From Pleurodeles waltl (taxonomy: Eukaryota > Chordata > Amphibia > Caudata > Salamandridae), in contig NC_090443.1 in NCBI RefSeq assembly GCF_031143425.1, positions 1,056,717,554 to 1,056,781,553 of the forward strand: DNA of 64,000 bases, written 5' to 3'. The notes under the pieces are model-generated. The model did not search any database. It was not told where the DNA came from and saw nothing but the letters and a program-made list of their open reading frames with translations. A program made the translations under genes and the position numbers. This document shows positions 1 to 11,889 of the stretch, in pieces (positions within the stretch are counted from its first letter, which is position 1; every line of letters starts with the position of its first letter).

Positions 1-728
1 ACTGCAGGGCTAAGCTAGAAGGATCAGGCTAGGTAGAGGTTTTGGAACAGAATAGTGGGGTATCAGTGATCACCATGTGCTAAGCTTTGGCTTATTCACT
101 CTCTGTAGTTGATGAATGACAAAAGGGACAGAGCTTATCAGAGAATGACAGAGTGGAGTACTAGTAGGAGGTGACTGAGAAGGTGTTGGGAAACACACCT
201 TGTTTTTGGTTTATAATGCATTGAAAGCTTTGTAATGCCACATCAACTGAGGCAGACGCTCATTACACAGCCAGCACTCCAGTGCTGAATTGAACCATGC
301 TGCAGTTAGGTCACGGGTGGCAGAATACCATGGGCAGAGAGGTGATGAACAATGATGACTCAAGGTTGGATATCTGCCTTACCTAACAAATGCAGTATTC
401 TTAATTTGTCAACAGGCAAGCAATGTGACTTACCATCAACCATCCCTGCTGCCGCTGAGCCGCCCGCTCCAACCGCCTCTCGGGGGCACTGACGCTGCTG
501 ACACTGCCGACCCTGAGACTGGTGGTCTGTGCGACTAGAAAAAAAATCAAACATTTTAGATGCAGGATTCAACCTCCTAAGTGATTCTTTTTATTTTTGA
601 AGTACAACCTCAATACCTCACTACAGTCCGGTTAGCAGTATCTTCTACTGAAGCTATTACCTTGGGAGGTTTGTTGGTTGACAATGCTAGAAAACCGAGG
701 TAGTTAAGCTAAACTAAAACGTTTTGTA
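1..728. other. No gene or recognised repeat seen
   Basis: Mixed-composition DNA with no convincing coding region on either strand. The 430-540 interval is GC-richer but shows no exon-like signal I could support. Confidence 0.5.
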
Positions 729-731
729 ATG

Positions 732-1046
732 GGGGCGGAGCACTGCAGGGGCCCCCGTAAGAGGGCCCCAAAATGTATTTCACTGTCTGCCTTGCAGACA
801 GTGAAATACGCGACGGGTGCAACAGCACCCGTCGCACCTTCCCACTCCGCCGGCTCTATTACGAGCCGGCATCCTCGTGGGAAGGGAGTTTTTCCCTGGG
901 CTGGCGGGCGGTCTTTTGGAGACCACCCGCCAGCCCAGGGAAAAACTCATAATACCCTCCGCGGTCTTCTGACCGCGGAGCGGTATTACGGAGGGCGGAA
1001 TTCTGGCGGGCAGCCTCCGCCGCCCGCCGGAGTCATAATGAGGGCC
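732..1046. mobile_element. Foldback element made of a chain of hairpins
   Basis: The whole 315 bp can be read as successive hairpins. Examples are 775-809 (16-bp perfect arms, 3-base loop), an 11-bp hairpin just after it, a CCTTCCCAC/GTGGGAAGG stem enclosing GCCGGCTC/GAGCCGGC, and 886-948 (29-bp arms with one mismatch). It is flanked by ATG at 729-731 and 1047-1049, a likely 3-bp target-site duplication. The right end read inward is GGCCCTCATTATGAC, related to the ends of the copies at 14835 and 60862. The left end lacks this terminus, so this copy may be truncated or recombined. It shares the same hairpin modules, in reverse order, with the element at 60862-61439. It is non-coding. The 3-bp duplication and G-rich ends would fit a PIF/Harbinger-like non-autonomous element, but that assignment is inference. 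Confidence 0.75.
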
Positions 1047-1429
1047 ATGGTCTTGGTTTGCAAATGCAATGAGATCTCATACTTTGCTGCACTGTCATGG
1101 AAACTGCTGGTATACTGTACAAATGAACTGATAACACAACACTGTGGGTGTCCATGACCATGGCCACTCTCTCATTGATTGTTTGAACATGAGCAAGAAA
1201 GCTTTTTCACTTACTTGGGCCTGCAATCTTCACAGTACCAAAAATCAAATCTGTTCTCATTGTCTTAAAGTACAACAAGAAATATGAGGGGAGAGGGAAA
1301 GCTTACTAGCAAAGCAAAAGAAAGCTACAGAGTACAGACAGGAGGAAATCAGCTACAGAAACATGAAATACAGAAAAAACGATAATGCAGGGATAACAGG
1401 AATTAATTAACAAACATTAGATAGAGGAG

Positions 1430-1648
1430 TGAAAAAGGAGACAGTATACAAAATAAACAAAGCACTATTATTCTAATAGTGGAGACAGGAGACAGTATAC
1501 AAAATAAACAAAGCACTATTATTCTAATAGTGGAGACAGGAGACAGTATACAAAATAAACAAAGCACTATTATTCTAATAGTGGAGAGAGGTGACAGTAT
1601 ACAAAATAAACAAAGCACTATTATTCTAATAGTGGAGACAGGAGACAT
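1430..1648. repeat. 51-bp minisatellite, about 4 copies
   Basis: The string ACAGTATACAAAATAAAC recurs at 1441, 1492, 1543 and 1594, an exact 51-bp period. Because 51 is a multiple of three, the minus strand stays open for 81 codons with a 17-residue repeat. That is a by-product of the period, not evidence of a gene. Confidence 0.9.
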
Positions 1649-1649
1649 T

Positions 1650-3597
1650 TAGGGAAATGATAATAATGACAGAACTGGGGCCAGCAGAACCATTGGCTGT
1701 GGTAATGGTGGTGGTTCCACCTGCCGCGGCACTGGTGGTGGCAGCCTGTGATGCCCTCTTGTCCTTGGGTACTGATGTAAGAAACAAAGACAAAAAAATA
1801 GATTAGTGGTACAGTTATTCTTCCAAAAATATTTTGACAGGCAGACACAGTAGCATTGTACTTTTCAAAATCAGATAGCCTATATTACTAATATTATTGA
1901 GCTGACCTATTCCTAATTTCATAAATGTAAGCCCTATTTCTAATTTCCTAAACCTAATCTAAATTTTGAACTACTAATGCATTGCAAATTTGCATCAAAA
2001 GATCTTTGCTCCTCAACCCCTTTCCATGGGCAACTCAGTCTCCTTTTTCAATGCATAGATACTACACATCACTGGGAGACTGGGACTGAGTGAGCTGCAT
2101 AAAGAAGGGCACAGAGAAGGGAACACTAACTCACTCATATAGTACCACTACCTTAGTGACAGGACAGAGGAGTCTGCACGACTTAAATAATATGCCCAAG
2201 CGAGTGCTGACGAGTACGAGTAGGCAGCGCCAAGCACCTGGCTACATCAAGCTGGATCAGATATCATTTGTAATGTAAACTTAACTTACCTCTGAGAGTG
2301 AGCAGCATGCTATGTGAGAAAAAATATTAGCATTTTTAGGAAACAAAAATAAATAATTACTCGCCAAGCCCCACAACCTTGACACCCAGCAGGTTGAGCA
2401 AATACTGTTCGCGTTCAATGATGTCCACCCAGCAGTGCGTCCGGTGCTGTTTCGTGTGCTGCAGCCCAGTCCTACTGCACACTCATCGGTGCACTCTCCC
2501 CCACAGCAGCCGATGCTCCCGCAGGGCGTACTGTCTCCCAGGCCTGCCACCAGCATAGAAGGGAGGTGACTCTTCACAAAAAAAAACATCACGGCCACCT
2601 CCACCTCTGAAAAAATGGGGCAGGGCTACAAACCTTGGTGGCGGTGGTGGTTGCGGCGGCGACAGCAGGGTGTGTGGCTTGTTGCAGCCACACTGGCGCT
2701 GCAGTTTACTGCCTGTTCAGACATGGCGCTGGGGTGAAAAAAAAGAAGAAATAGAAAATCGCAAATCAGAAAGAAAGGAAGAACTAAAAGAAGTACAAAA
2801 AAAGGAAGAAAGGGAAAACAAAAAACTCAGTGAGATTCCGAAAGCACAAAAAAGTCACAGGAAATGTAAAAAAAAAAAAGTGAAATACACACACAGAAAG
2901 ACACATACAGATAAAAAAGATAGATAAGGGGTGGATGAGTGGGGTGAGTTGGCGAGAACAGAAAGCAGGTAAAACAAAATGGCCACCAATGCAGACCGCT
3001 TGGTGCCGTTCACGTGGATTTTTCAGAGCATAACGTGCTGCTTTCCTGAAAAAGCAGCGTGAATGGGCAGAGGAGCATTCTTCTGCTCGTTCGTGGAGTT
3101 CGGTGGAATCTCACTCAGTGTTCTTTGGAACTCTGTGGAATTTCGCAGAGCAATACTCCCACCCAAGCCTAATTTTTATTTGGGTCAAGTGGGAGAATGC
3201 TGGATGGTAGGAGTTACGTGGATACCTCCTGATTCTAGAAGCTTCCATCACAGTAATGCAAGGCAAATGTGTCATTTTAGGCAGAGTTTGAGGTATGCAG
3301 AACATTGTGGGTAAGTGAACATCATGGGATCCACACAAGGCATCCCCTCCTGGACTCTCCTCAATGTCTAATTTTTCAAAATGTCTGGGTCTCGTAGTTT
3401 TCTCTGCGTGGCGGCCTACTCAAGCCTAAAATGTGTAGACATTCGCCATCGCAAGTGGGACAATATTGGTCTCCCCTCTCCTGGCCATCCTATGGGATGG
3501 GATGTTATAGTCCGCAGCAGACAAGAAACATTGTTGAGGCTTCAGGGGTGAGGGAGGGGCCTGATATCAAGTTGGGCCAGACCCACTCTATTATTTA
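1650..3597. other. No gene seen
   Basis: Apart from a short A-rich, purine-biased tract at about 2735-2925 there is no recognised element. The open frame there is lysine/glutamate-rich because of composition, not selection. Confidence 0.5.
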
Positions 3598-3599
3598 AT

Positions 3600-4730
3600 G
3601 AAAATGATAGTCTCGCCATCCAGCGGGCTTTCTTTCCTCAGGGACAATTGGGGCAAACTTCCTCTCTGCCATCCAGGGAGGCCAAAATACTGGTTTGTCC
3701 CCTTTGGGGTGAGAGTATGGGCTAATGCCAGAGTGCAATGCATGCACCCCTTTCTTCTGCCCCAAGTGCAAAATGCCTGTTATTCAATGGGCTTTATACC
3801 CCCAGGGGGCAGATTGAGGGCAACCTACCCAACTGGGACAAAGTTCCCATCTGCCCCACAGGCAGAAAGACACTATTGCCCTTTCTGGGGTGGGGGTAAG
3901 ACGGTAAGACTTGATGCTAGAGTAGGCCACCACCTCCTTTTGCCTGTTTGGGTGCCATTTTGAATTCTCTGGTGTGTAGTGGGCTTTCTGCCCCTACAAG
4001 GTCAAATTGGTGGAAAATTGCCTGTCTGTGCCTGGGGAGGGCTAGGAAGACTGGTTTGTCCCTTTTGGGGTGGGAGTGCTGGCAATGCCAGAGTACAACT
4101 CCTGCACCTCTTTCTTTTGCCCCAAATGCAAAATACCTGGTGTCTAGTGATCTTTTCAACCTCCTGGGGGGTAGATTTGGGGCAACCACCCCAATTGGGG
4201 CAATCTTGCTAACTGTCCCAGGGGTGCTGAAAGACTGTCTACCTTATTGTTTGGGAGGGTCATGGTCATGCCCATGGTGGACAGCCCCCCTAACCTTATA
4301 TTTCTTTTAAAAGTTCCCTGGTGTCCACTGGGCTTTCTGTTTCCAGGGGGATTGTAGGGGTAATCATGGGGTAATCTCTCCCATCTGCCCCAAGGAGAAC
4401 AGAAAGACTGCCTTTTTTGTAGGGGCATTGCCCTTCCTCCCATTGTGGGCAGCCCCCCACTGCTGTATTTGTATTTAAAAAAAATAACTTGGTGTCTAGT
4501 GGGCTTTCTCTCCCCCCAGGGGTGGATGATTGAGAGTAATTACCACATCTGCCCCGCCCCCAGGAGGAAGAAAGATAGATATATTTGAGGAGGTTTGGGG
4601 GAGCACAAGCCCTTGCCTAAGGGGCTGTTCTCCCTATCCCTGCTGCCTAGTGGGTGGATCCTTGCTTGGGGATTGCCCTTCTGTGGTGATGCCCAAGCAG
4701 GGTCCACTGGGCAGAACTGGATAATACAGA
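3600..4730. repeat. Diverged tandem repeat, units about 165-190 bp
   Basis: The phrase GTGGGCTTTCTGCCCC and variants recurs near 3620, 3786, 3977, 4145, 4326 and 4498, each followed by a G-run, a GGGGCAA-type string and a CATCTGCCCC block. Units are clearly related but diverged, so this is an old tandem array. The open frames in it are shadows of the repeat. Confidence 0.75.
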
Positions 4731-5682
4731 TTTTCTCCTTTCCAACAAAACTTCTCCCAAAAGAATCAGTGCTCGGGGTGACTGAGATATGCCCCCAAGC
4801 ACTGATTCACTGAAAGTGAAACTAGCCCTTCGGTGCGCTGGGTGCGCTGATCATCATTAGAAACAATAAAAAAGCCCAGACTGCCCAGGAAGCTCTTCTA
4901 GAGCAGCCCGAGCTGCAGAAGAAAAGAAACCCTCTGGTGCAAACCAGAAGAGGAGCCTTTCTAGCCATCCCCAGTGACAGCCAATGGCTGACCGATGCAC
5001 CAAAAGGTTGATGTCAGAATCCTCAGCTTTCAGTTACCCATAAATCAAGCGATGGGCTGACATCTCTGATCCTCTGATTTCCAGGTGCAGGCCTCAAACA
5101 CAAGTCTCGTGAATTTAGAGCCACAGCTATTAAACGCATCAAAATTAATGAGCTGTGTGTTTAAGGACCGGCGTATCATCTGTTTTTTCCTGAATTAAAA
5201 GGCGCCGCTGTCAGAATTCTTCTGATGTGCCCTTATTGAACCCTCTTTATTTAAGTGCATAACTAACATTTTAATCACAGGGAGTATCTGCGCCTCTGTC
5301 GCAACAGTAACAGGAAAATAAAAAAGCACTTGAAGCGTTTAATGCTGGCATGTAATAGCGCTTTTTTTTTACTTTAACCCAGGTTGCACAGCAGCTCATG
5401 CTGCTGTGCAACATATAAAAAAAGGTATAAAGCCAATAGAGAATGCCTAAGCGAACCCTATTGGCTTAGCCAATGCTTGTTTCACCTTTTCCACTTCTAT
5501 TTTTAGCCAGCCTTTTTTTCTCAGCTTGCTTTGTTCCTTTTGTTAATCTTCTCTGTTCCTTCCTTCGCTTCCCTCTGCCCACAGCTGCATGGTTCTCATG
5601 CGTTCTGTAACATTGGACGTTTATCCTTTTCGGTTGTGGCCATTACTATCCGGTCACGTCACGTCACTGTCGCTATCTTTGC
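4731..5682. other. No gene seen
   Basis: Unremarkable sequence with no coding region or repeat family that I recognise. Confidence 0.45.
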
Positions 5683-5697
5683 TGTCAGATTTATAGT

Positions 5698-6238
5698 AAA
5701 CCAGTCCTGGGATCTTTTGTTCCAGTTCATAGAGGACTGGGCTTGGCAGTTCAGCCTGGTCTATTCCTATTGCAGCAGGGTCAAGACTGATTTGCATATA
5801 GATGGGTCCAAACTGAGGTGGCATGGTGTGCAAAATAATGATGGATTAGGGTGCAGACTGATTGATTACCAGTGTCTGAAATTATTTCAAGCAGTCCATC
5901 CCTTACTGTTTTGTATATTCATTGTGTCACCCTAAGTAGGACAGGTATGCCCAGCCCTGGTTCCCATGCACACTGAGTCACTGCAACTAAGCTGTACTTG
6001 GCTGATGAGTCCATTACCAATGAAACACTGGTCCTGGGTTGCTTGTGTTCTGGTTCAAGAAGGACCTGGGTTTGCAGTTTGGGTTGGACTGATCCTATTG
6101 AAGCAGGGTTGAGACTGATTTGCATATAGCTGGGTCCAAACTGAAGTGGCATGGTGTGTAAAATAGCAATGGATTGGGAGGCAGCCACTAGCGGCTTAGA
6201 TTCATTCAAGCATTCCATCCATCACTGTTTTTTGTATT
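5698..6238 (+). mobile_element. Satellite-2/retrozyme-like insertion
   Basis: The 541-bp segment is flanked by the identical 15-mer TGTCAGATTTATAGT (5683-5697 and 6239-6253), which reads as a target-site duplication. It contains 1.6 copies of a unit with period about 329 bp: TCCTGGG..TTCTGGTTC starts at 5703 and 6032, and TTTGCATATAG.TGGGTCCA recurs 328 bp apart. The unit carries a hammerhead-like core at the junction. Newt satellite 2 is a roughly 330-bp repeat whose RNA self-cleaves by a hammerhead, and animal retrozymes are hammerhead-bearing, TSD-flanked relatives. Identity with either is inferred from unit size and motif only. Confidence 0.7.
5996..6045 (+). ncRNA. Hammerhead-like ribozyme core (degenerate stem II)
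   Basis: CTGATGA (6002-6008), GAAA (6022-6025) and the cleavage triplet GTC (6031-6033) appear in the right order and spacing, with a 2-bp stem III (AC/GT) of the kind seen in newt satellite-2 ribozymes. Stem I is mostly wobble pairs and stem II is poorly paired, so activity of this copy is doubtful. Confidence 0.55.
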
Positions 6239-6554
6239 TGTCAGATTTATAGTGGCAAACTTTTTCTCTTCCACTGGATGATTCCCTTCCTAATGGAGCG
6301 CTAGCGTTCGATAGATTTTTCACCTGTTAATTGTCCGAGATCTCGTTTTGGGGCTCTCTGATATGTTTGTTCATTTCTCCCTTGCAAGATTTCTTCACTT
6401 TCTCCCCGGTGTCACTCTTTAGAGGTAACAGCATTTCATTGAACTGGTTTTTAATCTGTTCTCTATATTTACTCAGGAGGGTTCTTTCTTGGCTTCTGGG
6501 TTTTTCCTTAGTGTGACATTGCATGTTTTCTGATTTCAACGACCTACGCTGTTG

Positions 6555-6918
6555 ACATTTACTAGACCTGTAGTCATATTCGGATGGGTTTACTGGCCCT
6601 GTTGACACGTGGATGGGTTTACTAGACCTGTTGACACATTAGGATGAGTTTACTAGAACTATTGACCCATTAGGATGGATTTACTAGACCTAGTAACACA
6701 TTTTGATGTGTTTACTAGACCTGTTGTCACATTTGGATGGGTTTACTAGACCTGTTGACACATTAGAATGGGTTTACTAGCCTTGTTGACACATTTGGAT
6801 GGATTTAGTAGACCTGTTGACACATTTGGATGGGTTTACTAGGCATGTTGACACATTTTGATGGGTTTACTAGACCCGTTGACACATTTGGATGGGTTTA
6901 CCGGACCCGTTGACACAT
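6555..6918. repeat. 31-bp minisatellite, about 12 units
   Basis: The unit TTTACTAGACCTGTTGACAC plus ATTNGGATGGG is repeated about 12 times with 1-4 substitutions per unit and a constant 31-bp period. There are no variable spacers, so this is a tandem repeat and not a CRISPR-type array. Confidence 0.9.
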
Positions 6919-7459
6919 AAGACCTCCAAGGACATAATGAGGGACTTAGTTTATTTAGGAAAACCTTGAGGGATATACATAGATGACCTCTTTCTGAAGT
7001 TAGAATTCTGTCTACTTTTCAGAAATCCATAGCTTTCCTCGACCACCCCTAGGTTTCACACTGGTTTCTACCTGAAAATAGGTGCAGGTGGAAAGCACAA
7101 CAATAAGAAAACTGTCTGCCTATTTGAAAAAAGCCAAAACTGTGGTAAATAGTTAGATTGATTCACCTATGCATGTTCCTAAAAGCTGGGGCAGTGCTAA
7201 CTTTAGCACAAAAGGCCTTTGGTTGATGCCATTTTTAGGAAAAAGAAAATACACTCATCTGGAGCACTTTTTCCTACTTTTTCAAAAAGACTGAAAACTT
7301 AGCTCTATTTTACCTATTTTCTGAGTCCCCTCAAGGGGAATCCACAAACCCTGGGTACGTTTAGAGTCTCCAGGATGTTGGAAAAAAAAGATGCACACTT
7401 TGCTTGGATACCTTATGAGGACAAAACGTTAAGGAAGCCTAAGTGTGAACTACCCCAAA

Positions 7460-9190
7460 ATAGTCAAAAAGGGCTCAGCACTTGAAGGGGAAAAGGCCCA
7501 GTAGCTAAGGGGTTAAACCATGCACTGCTGTGCAACATGTATGTGTAAATGTAACTTGGGATCTGCAAGAACACAAGGGTGAGGGAGTGTGGGACAACAT
7601 AGAAGATGGGAATCCACTGAAACAGTTGCCCACCATTCGCAGGAACATTCTGACTTTTATCTGTGTCGTGGGGGGTGTTCATTCTTAGGATTATGGAGAT
7701 GTGTTCTTTGGGAAGTTTGCTAGCTTCTTTCTCAAGGTGGTGTCCCGAGTAGAGAATCTTCCTCTGGCAGTACTGCATTTTGAAGGGCGCACCTTGTGTC
7801 TGTTCTCTGCAAAGTGACTCAACAATGCAATTGTCTCTTGTTTGCAGGCCTCTCAAGATATTGACACCACCAATGGGTTATCAATGCACAGCACTAAAAC
7901 CAAACTGCAAGGCAGCTGGAAGGTCTCCAGATTTCTCTTTAATGCATGAATAAAGATTAAGGGGCTTTCTGTATACTCCTGTGGGACTCTACACCACACA
8001 ACAGTTTTCTAAAAAAAAGCAAAAAGTAGTTGGCCATCCTGATGTAAAGGAATGGAAAAGAACGCTCGACAAAGATCAATGAACGAGAAATACTCTGCAT
8101 CACCTGGAATCTGAAAGAGATTCTCTGCAGCATTCATTACCACGAAACGTCACGGGACTAACATTTGGTTCGCATTTCTAAGGTCCTGACCGATCCACCA
8201 TCTCTTGTTTTGTTTTTCCAAACCCATCTCTGGTGAGTTGCAAGGTCTCACTAGCACTTTCTTCAAGATAATAATGGATCTGATGACAGGAGTGATTCCT
8301 GCCCATGCTCAGGGGTGAGGTTACATTGAGGCATTAAGGGATACCCTGGATTAGGTCTCACTTTGATTCTCATTGCATTGATATTTTTAATCAATTAATG
8401 TTTTTGCCTGTAAAATCCCAGACTTCCTATTTTACTGTACATTATAAGTCAGGAGGTAAGTCTTCCTTGGTTAGAACTGGGAGCAACCCAACTGCTGTTC
8501 CTCATGTTTTCAATTTAAAATCTACCCCCTTCATTTTGCAGATTAAATCCCTCCCCAGCGTGTTTACTGGACTAGAGTCACATATTACAAACTGATGGAC
8601 TTTTTCAAGGAAACCTATCATTACAGGGACTTTAGTTGAAATTGGGTTCATACTCTGTTGTGGATGCCTACAACTTGGACTTGATTTCCCTAGAGGGTTA
8701 GATTTGGGACCTCTACTGTTCTCACAATGTAGTGGGTGGCATCATTATCGATTAAAAATGATACAGAATGGTAATTTACTTTTCTCTCCACTTATGGTTG
8801 ACTCTGGTCTACTTCTAGAACTGTTCCAAGTAGGCATTCCTCTTCCCCTCCCAGGCACCGTCATTGTGACTGATTAGTACCCAGTCCAATTGGACTGTCA
8901 AAAACTAGGAACTGTTAGAAATTTTCAGCAAATATGAAAGGGTTGGTTCTGCTGCACTGTAGAGTTTGGATTTAGACTGTACCTTCTGTTTCCCATATTT
9001 TGTTGCCTCAATAGGCTTGGAGCACATTAGCATTAAATTACATTTGAACTTATTCTGCATTGGCACTGCATTCACTTTTGCTTTCTATTTTGAATATACT
9101 TTTTACTCAATTTGGGTTCAGCCTTCATTCTCACTTCCAGTGACCCACCTTGTTACAAATATGGTAAGCAGTGGTTTTCTTCAACATATT
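7460..9190 (-). pseudogene. Decayed endogenous retrovirus nucleocapsid-protease-pol region
   Basis: Continues the gag remnant. Near 9130-9180 there is a zinc-knuckle-like ICNKVGHWK. At 8700-8765 there is an aspartyl-protease-like stretch (FLIDNDATHYIV) in which the usual catalytic D-T/S-G is not intact. At 8540-8590 there is NTLGRDLICKM, the link between protease and reverse transcriptase in gamma/epsilon-type viruses. At 7464-7856 there is a connection-domain-like segment. Many stops and at least two frame changes break it, and no YxDD box was found. Retroviral Pol would provide protease, reverse transcriptase and integrase; this copy cannot. Confidence 0.7.
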
Positions 9191-9364
9191 TATGTCCATC
9201 CCTGTATTTGAGTAGGTAGCCAGCCCTTGGGCTGTACCTCGCGGACCAAAATTCCCTGTCTACACCAGCTGAACACCACCTTGAAAACCAACTCTGCACC
9301 GACACAGGGAATAGAATTAAACCCTGAATCTGTCACATCCTTTTTGAACCAGCTTTGTATGTGT

Positions 9365-11225
9365 TTATATGAATTGATACTTAATCGTCTTTTGCTTTGC
9401 TTCCAAATTGTCAGTGCAATATTTTGCACAGCCAACAATCTCATCTAGTGGCTTTGACTGCCAACAAATTACATTTTGCTCTATATGGGAACTAATTTCT
9501 GTACGCAACCTGAGTATGCACTGGGACAGGAATCCACCAAGATTCTCCCTTTCTGGATTTTCAATGCCACTACGCTGTCTGAAAACGTGCATCAACCTCC
9601 TATAATAAACATGCACCAACTCTTTAGACTGTGAATTTGTCCTGGTTATTTTGAACGAATCTAGATCTTTCCGAGGGACCTTCATTTTGAAATGAGGAAG
9701 TACCTGGTTATATGAGAGCAGGAGAATGCACATTCATCTGGGCCTCTCTGTGGTTCATTATTGGGCCAATCCGCAACTACATTGCATTCTGCCAACAAAT
9801 CCTTGGGGACAGCAATTTCAAACCGAAAGCACCTTTAAGATTTTTACAATCCTTTCAACCTCGGTGCACCATTTGTCTGGATTCTTTCTTAACTTTGGAA
9901 ACTGATGTGTGAATAAATAAGATCAGAGTGACTCCAGAGCACATGGACATACTCACCTCCGTGTACCTCTGTCAACAGGAACTCTCCAACCTCTGAGTCA
10001 CTCACACTAGCTCTCACGTACATTCCTCCTGTTCCCCCTCTCTTTTTCATCCTATTCCCTTCCCGCTTCAACCATTAATTCTTCTATTTTTTTACTTTGT
10101 CCCACACTGTATTGCTTTCCCCCAACTTGTTAAGTGCGCTGTACGGGAGTAATCCAGAACAGGTAAGTTGTGCACATACTTTATTTTAGTAACAAGTACA
10201 CCAAGTAAAAGAGCGGTGCCAGCTTGCTCTCGGCTCTCCATCTGCTCACAGCCAGATGCCATCCTCAGAATTCCCACTACATTCTGATTCCCGCCAGCAT
10301 TCTCTAAATCTTCCTAACATTCTGGCCACAATGTCCCACACAACTCCTTAACATGCCCTTTCAAACTTGCCAATCTCATTTTCTTTAATTCACCATCTGT
10401 CTTCACCATCCTGAAATTTGTTTGCATGCTCTTACTTTCATTCAGATCAATTCCAAAATCCTCAGCCAACTCCCCCAATCTAGCATGTGCTTCACAGGTG
10501 TATCTTGTGGTCTCTCCACTCAAGAACATAACCCCAGCCCCAATGAACATTTTTATCAAGTCTAATTCAAGAATCTGCTTCACTAGCTCCTCAAATTCCG
10601 CTGTTAATTTTACTACATCTATGTTTTTTTGGAACTCTCTTCTGATTGGGATTGTGTTTCAGAAGCAAAAAGCTGTAGTGATAACAGGTACAAGGGTCAT
10701 ACCAAGATGGACTCAAAGTAGCAGGTTGGAAACATCCCTGTGAGGGTCCTTGTGCCAAAGGGCCACTTGCACCTTCTATGAGGCCCCCCTTCTGCTGTGG
10801 AGATTGCACTACACATTGAGGTACAACATTGTATGGAGTTGTTCAGGAAATCAATAAACCATCCAAGAACTAATCTTCTGTATCATTCTCATTCACAGGC
10901 TCTCCCTTGTCGCCCGACCTCCCTTTCTCTGTATTTTTGCCTGGTCTCTTCCTTTACAATTGCAGGATAAAGACCCATGCCCTTAAGCACACTCTCTCAT
11001 CACCTCTGTTGCCTTGCGTTCTTTTTTGACCCCTTCAACCTGCTTTTCCTTTTTGTGTGCAGCATGTCCCATGTATTCATGTGCTTCAAATTGCATGGGT
11101 CTTGGGTGAGGGTTCATCGCATTCATCACTTTTCCCAAATTTTCAATGTTTCTCACATTGAACGTGCCATAAAGTGGAAATAGCAAATGCGCATCTCTCG
11201 CTGTTATCTTATTGTTTGACTCCAA
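9365..11225 (-). pseudogene. Decayed endogenous retrovirus gag region
   Basis: Read on the minus strand, several short open pieces in shifting frames look like one Gag polyprotein. The piece at 9365-9733 has the end of a capsid domain (YYRRLMHVF, then WQSKPLDEI). An upstream piece at about 9840-9960 carries FPKLRKNPDKWCTE, typical of retroviral capsid. The pieces at 10314-10583 and 10983-11225 probably come from the more N-terminal part. Gag forms the virion core. Multiple stops and frame changes show it is dead. It lies antisense to, and probably in an intron of, the GST gene. Class is most like gamma/epsilon-type viruses by style of capsid and protease, but this is not certain. Confidence 0.7.
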
Positions 11226-11361
11226 ACACTTGTGTGAAGTTCGACATTAGTGGCCATATTGCATATGGGTGAGCTCTCCGAAGGAGCTTATTCAACCTGG
11301 CAAGCAGATGCATCATCATTCCTCAATTTTTTCTATTTTGCTATTTACTTAAACAGATTTA

Positions 11362-11867
11362 GGGCCAGATTTAAAAAAATGGCACTGCACCCAGTGCAAC
11401 ATCATATTTCTTGCACCCCTTTGCGCCCCCTAACTCCACCATGTGTGCTCCATACCATGGCGGTAGTTAGAGTACTAGCGTCAAAATCTTTGATGCTAGT
11501 TAGCTCTACAGGATTAACTGCAAAAATGTTGATGCTAATCCTGCAAAGCCCTTTGTAAACAATGGTGTGCCTTCTTATAACTCTCTGAGCAGGCATTGAA
11601 AGTACCCAAAAAAATAACGAAAAGAAATCTCATAGATGTTCTTGGCCAATTTGTTTAGCCCCCACCTAACGGGGGAACACCCCCTTTGCATACATTATGC
11701 CTGGCGCAGGCATTATGTAGCACAAAGGGTTACCAAGTGGCACAAGGTATGCATTGTGCCACTTTGTAAATTTGGCACTGCGATTTTGGCCTCGTTGGGC
11801 CACATTAGTGTAAAACAAATGACACTAATGTGGCCAAAGAAGGCACTAGGGGTCTTAAATCTGCCCC
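11362..11867. mobile_element. 506-bp MITE with TTA target duplication
   Basis: The ends are inverted repeats: GGGCCAGATTTAA at the left and TTAAATCTGCCCC at the right. Both sides are flanked by TTA (11359-11361 and 11868-11870). The inner parts also pair (GGCACTGCACCC-type blocks, CACTAATGTGGCC/GGCCACATTAGTG). TTA/TWA duplications and G-rich ends are typical of PIF/Harbinger-type MITEs, so that origin is likely. Same family as the element at 29995. Confidence 0.75.
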
Positions 11868-11889
11868 TTAGTTTCCCTATTCACACAAA

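Noticed and set aside
729..1157. 142-codon frame on the + strand
   Set aside because: Falls on the hairpin-chain element. Its inverted repeats give open frames on both strands and it is not conserved in the other copies.
1403..1648. 81-codon frame with perfect 17-residue repeats
   Set aside because: A 51-bp minisatellite keeps frame by arithmetic; nothing else suggests coding.
2670..2927. Lysine/glutamate-rich 85-codon frame
   Set aside because: A-rich tract; low-complexity composition with no splice context or homologue that I recognise.
6555..6918. Regular short repeats resembling a CRISPR array
   Set aside because: Units abut with no unique spacers and the genome is vertebrate.
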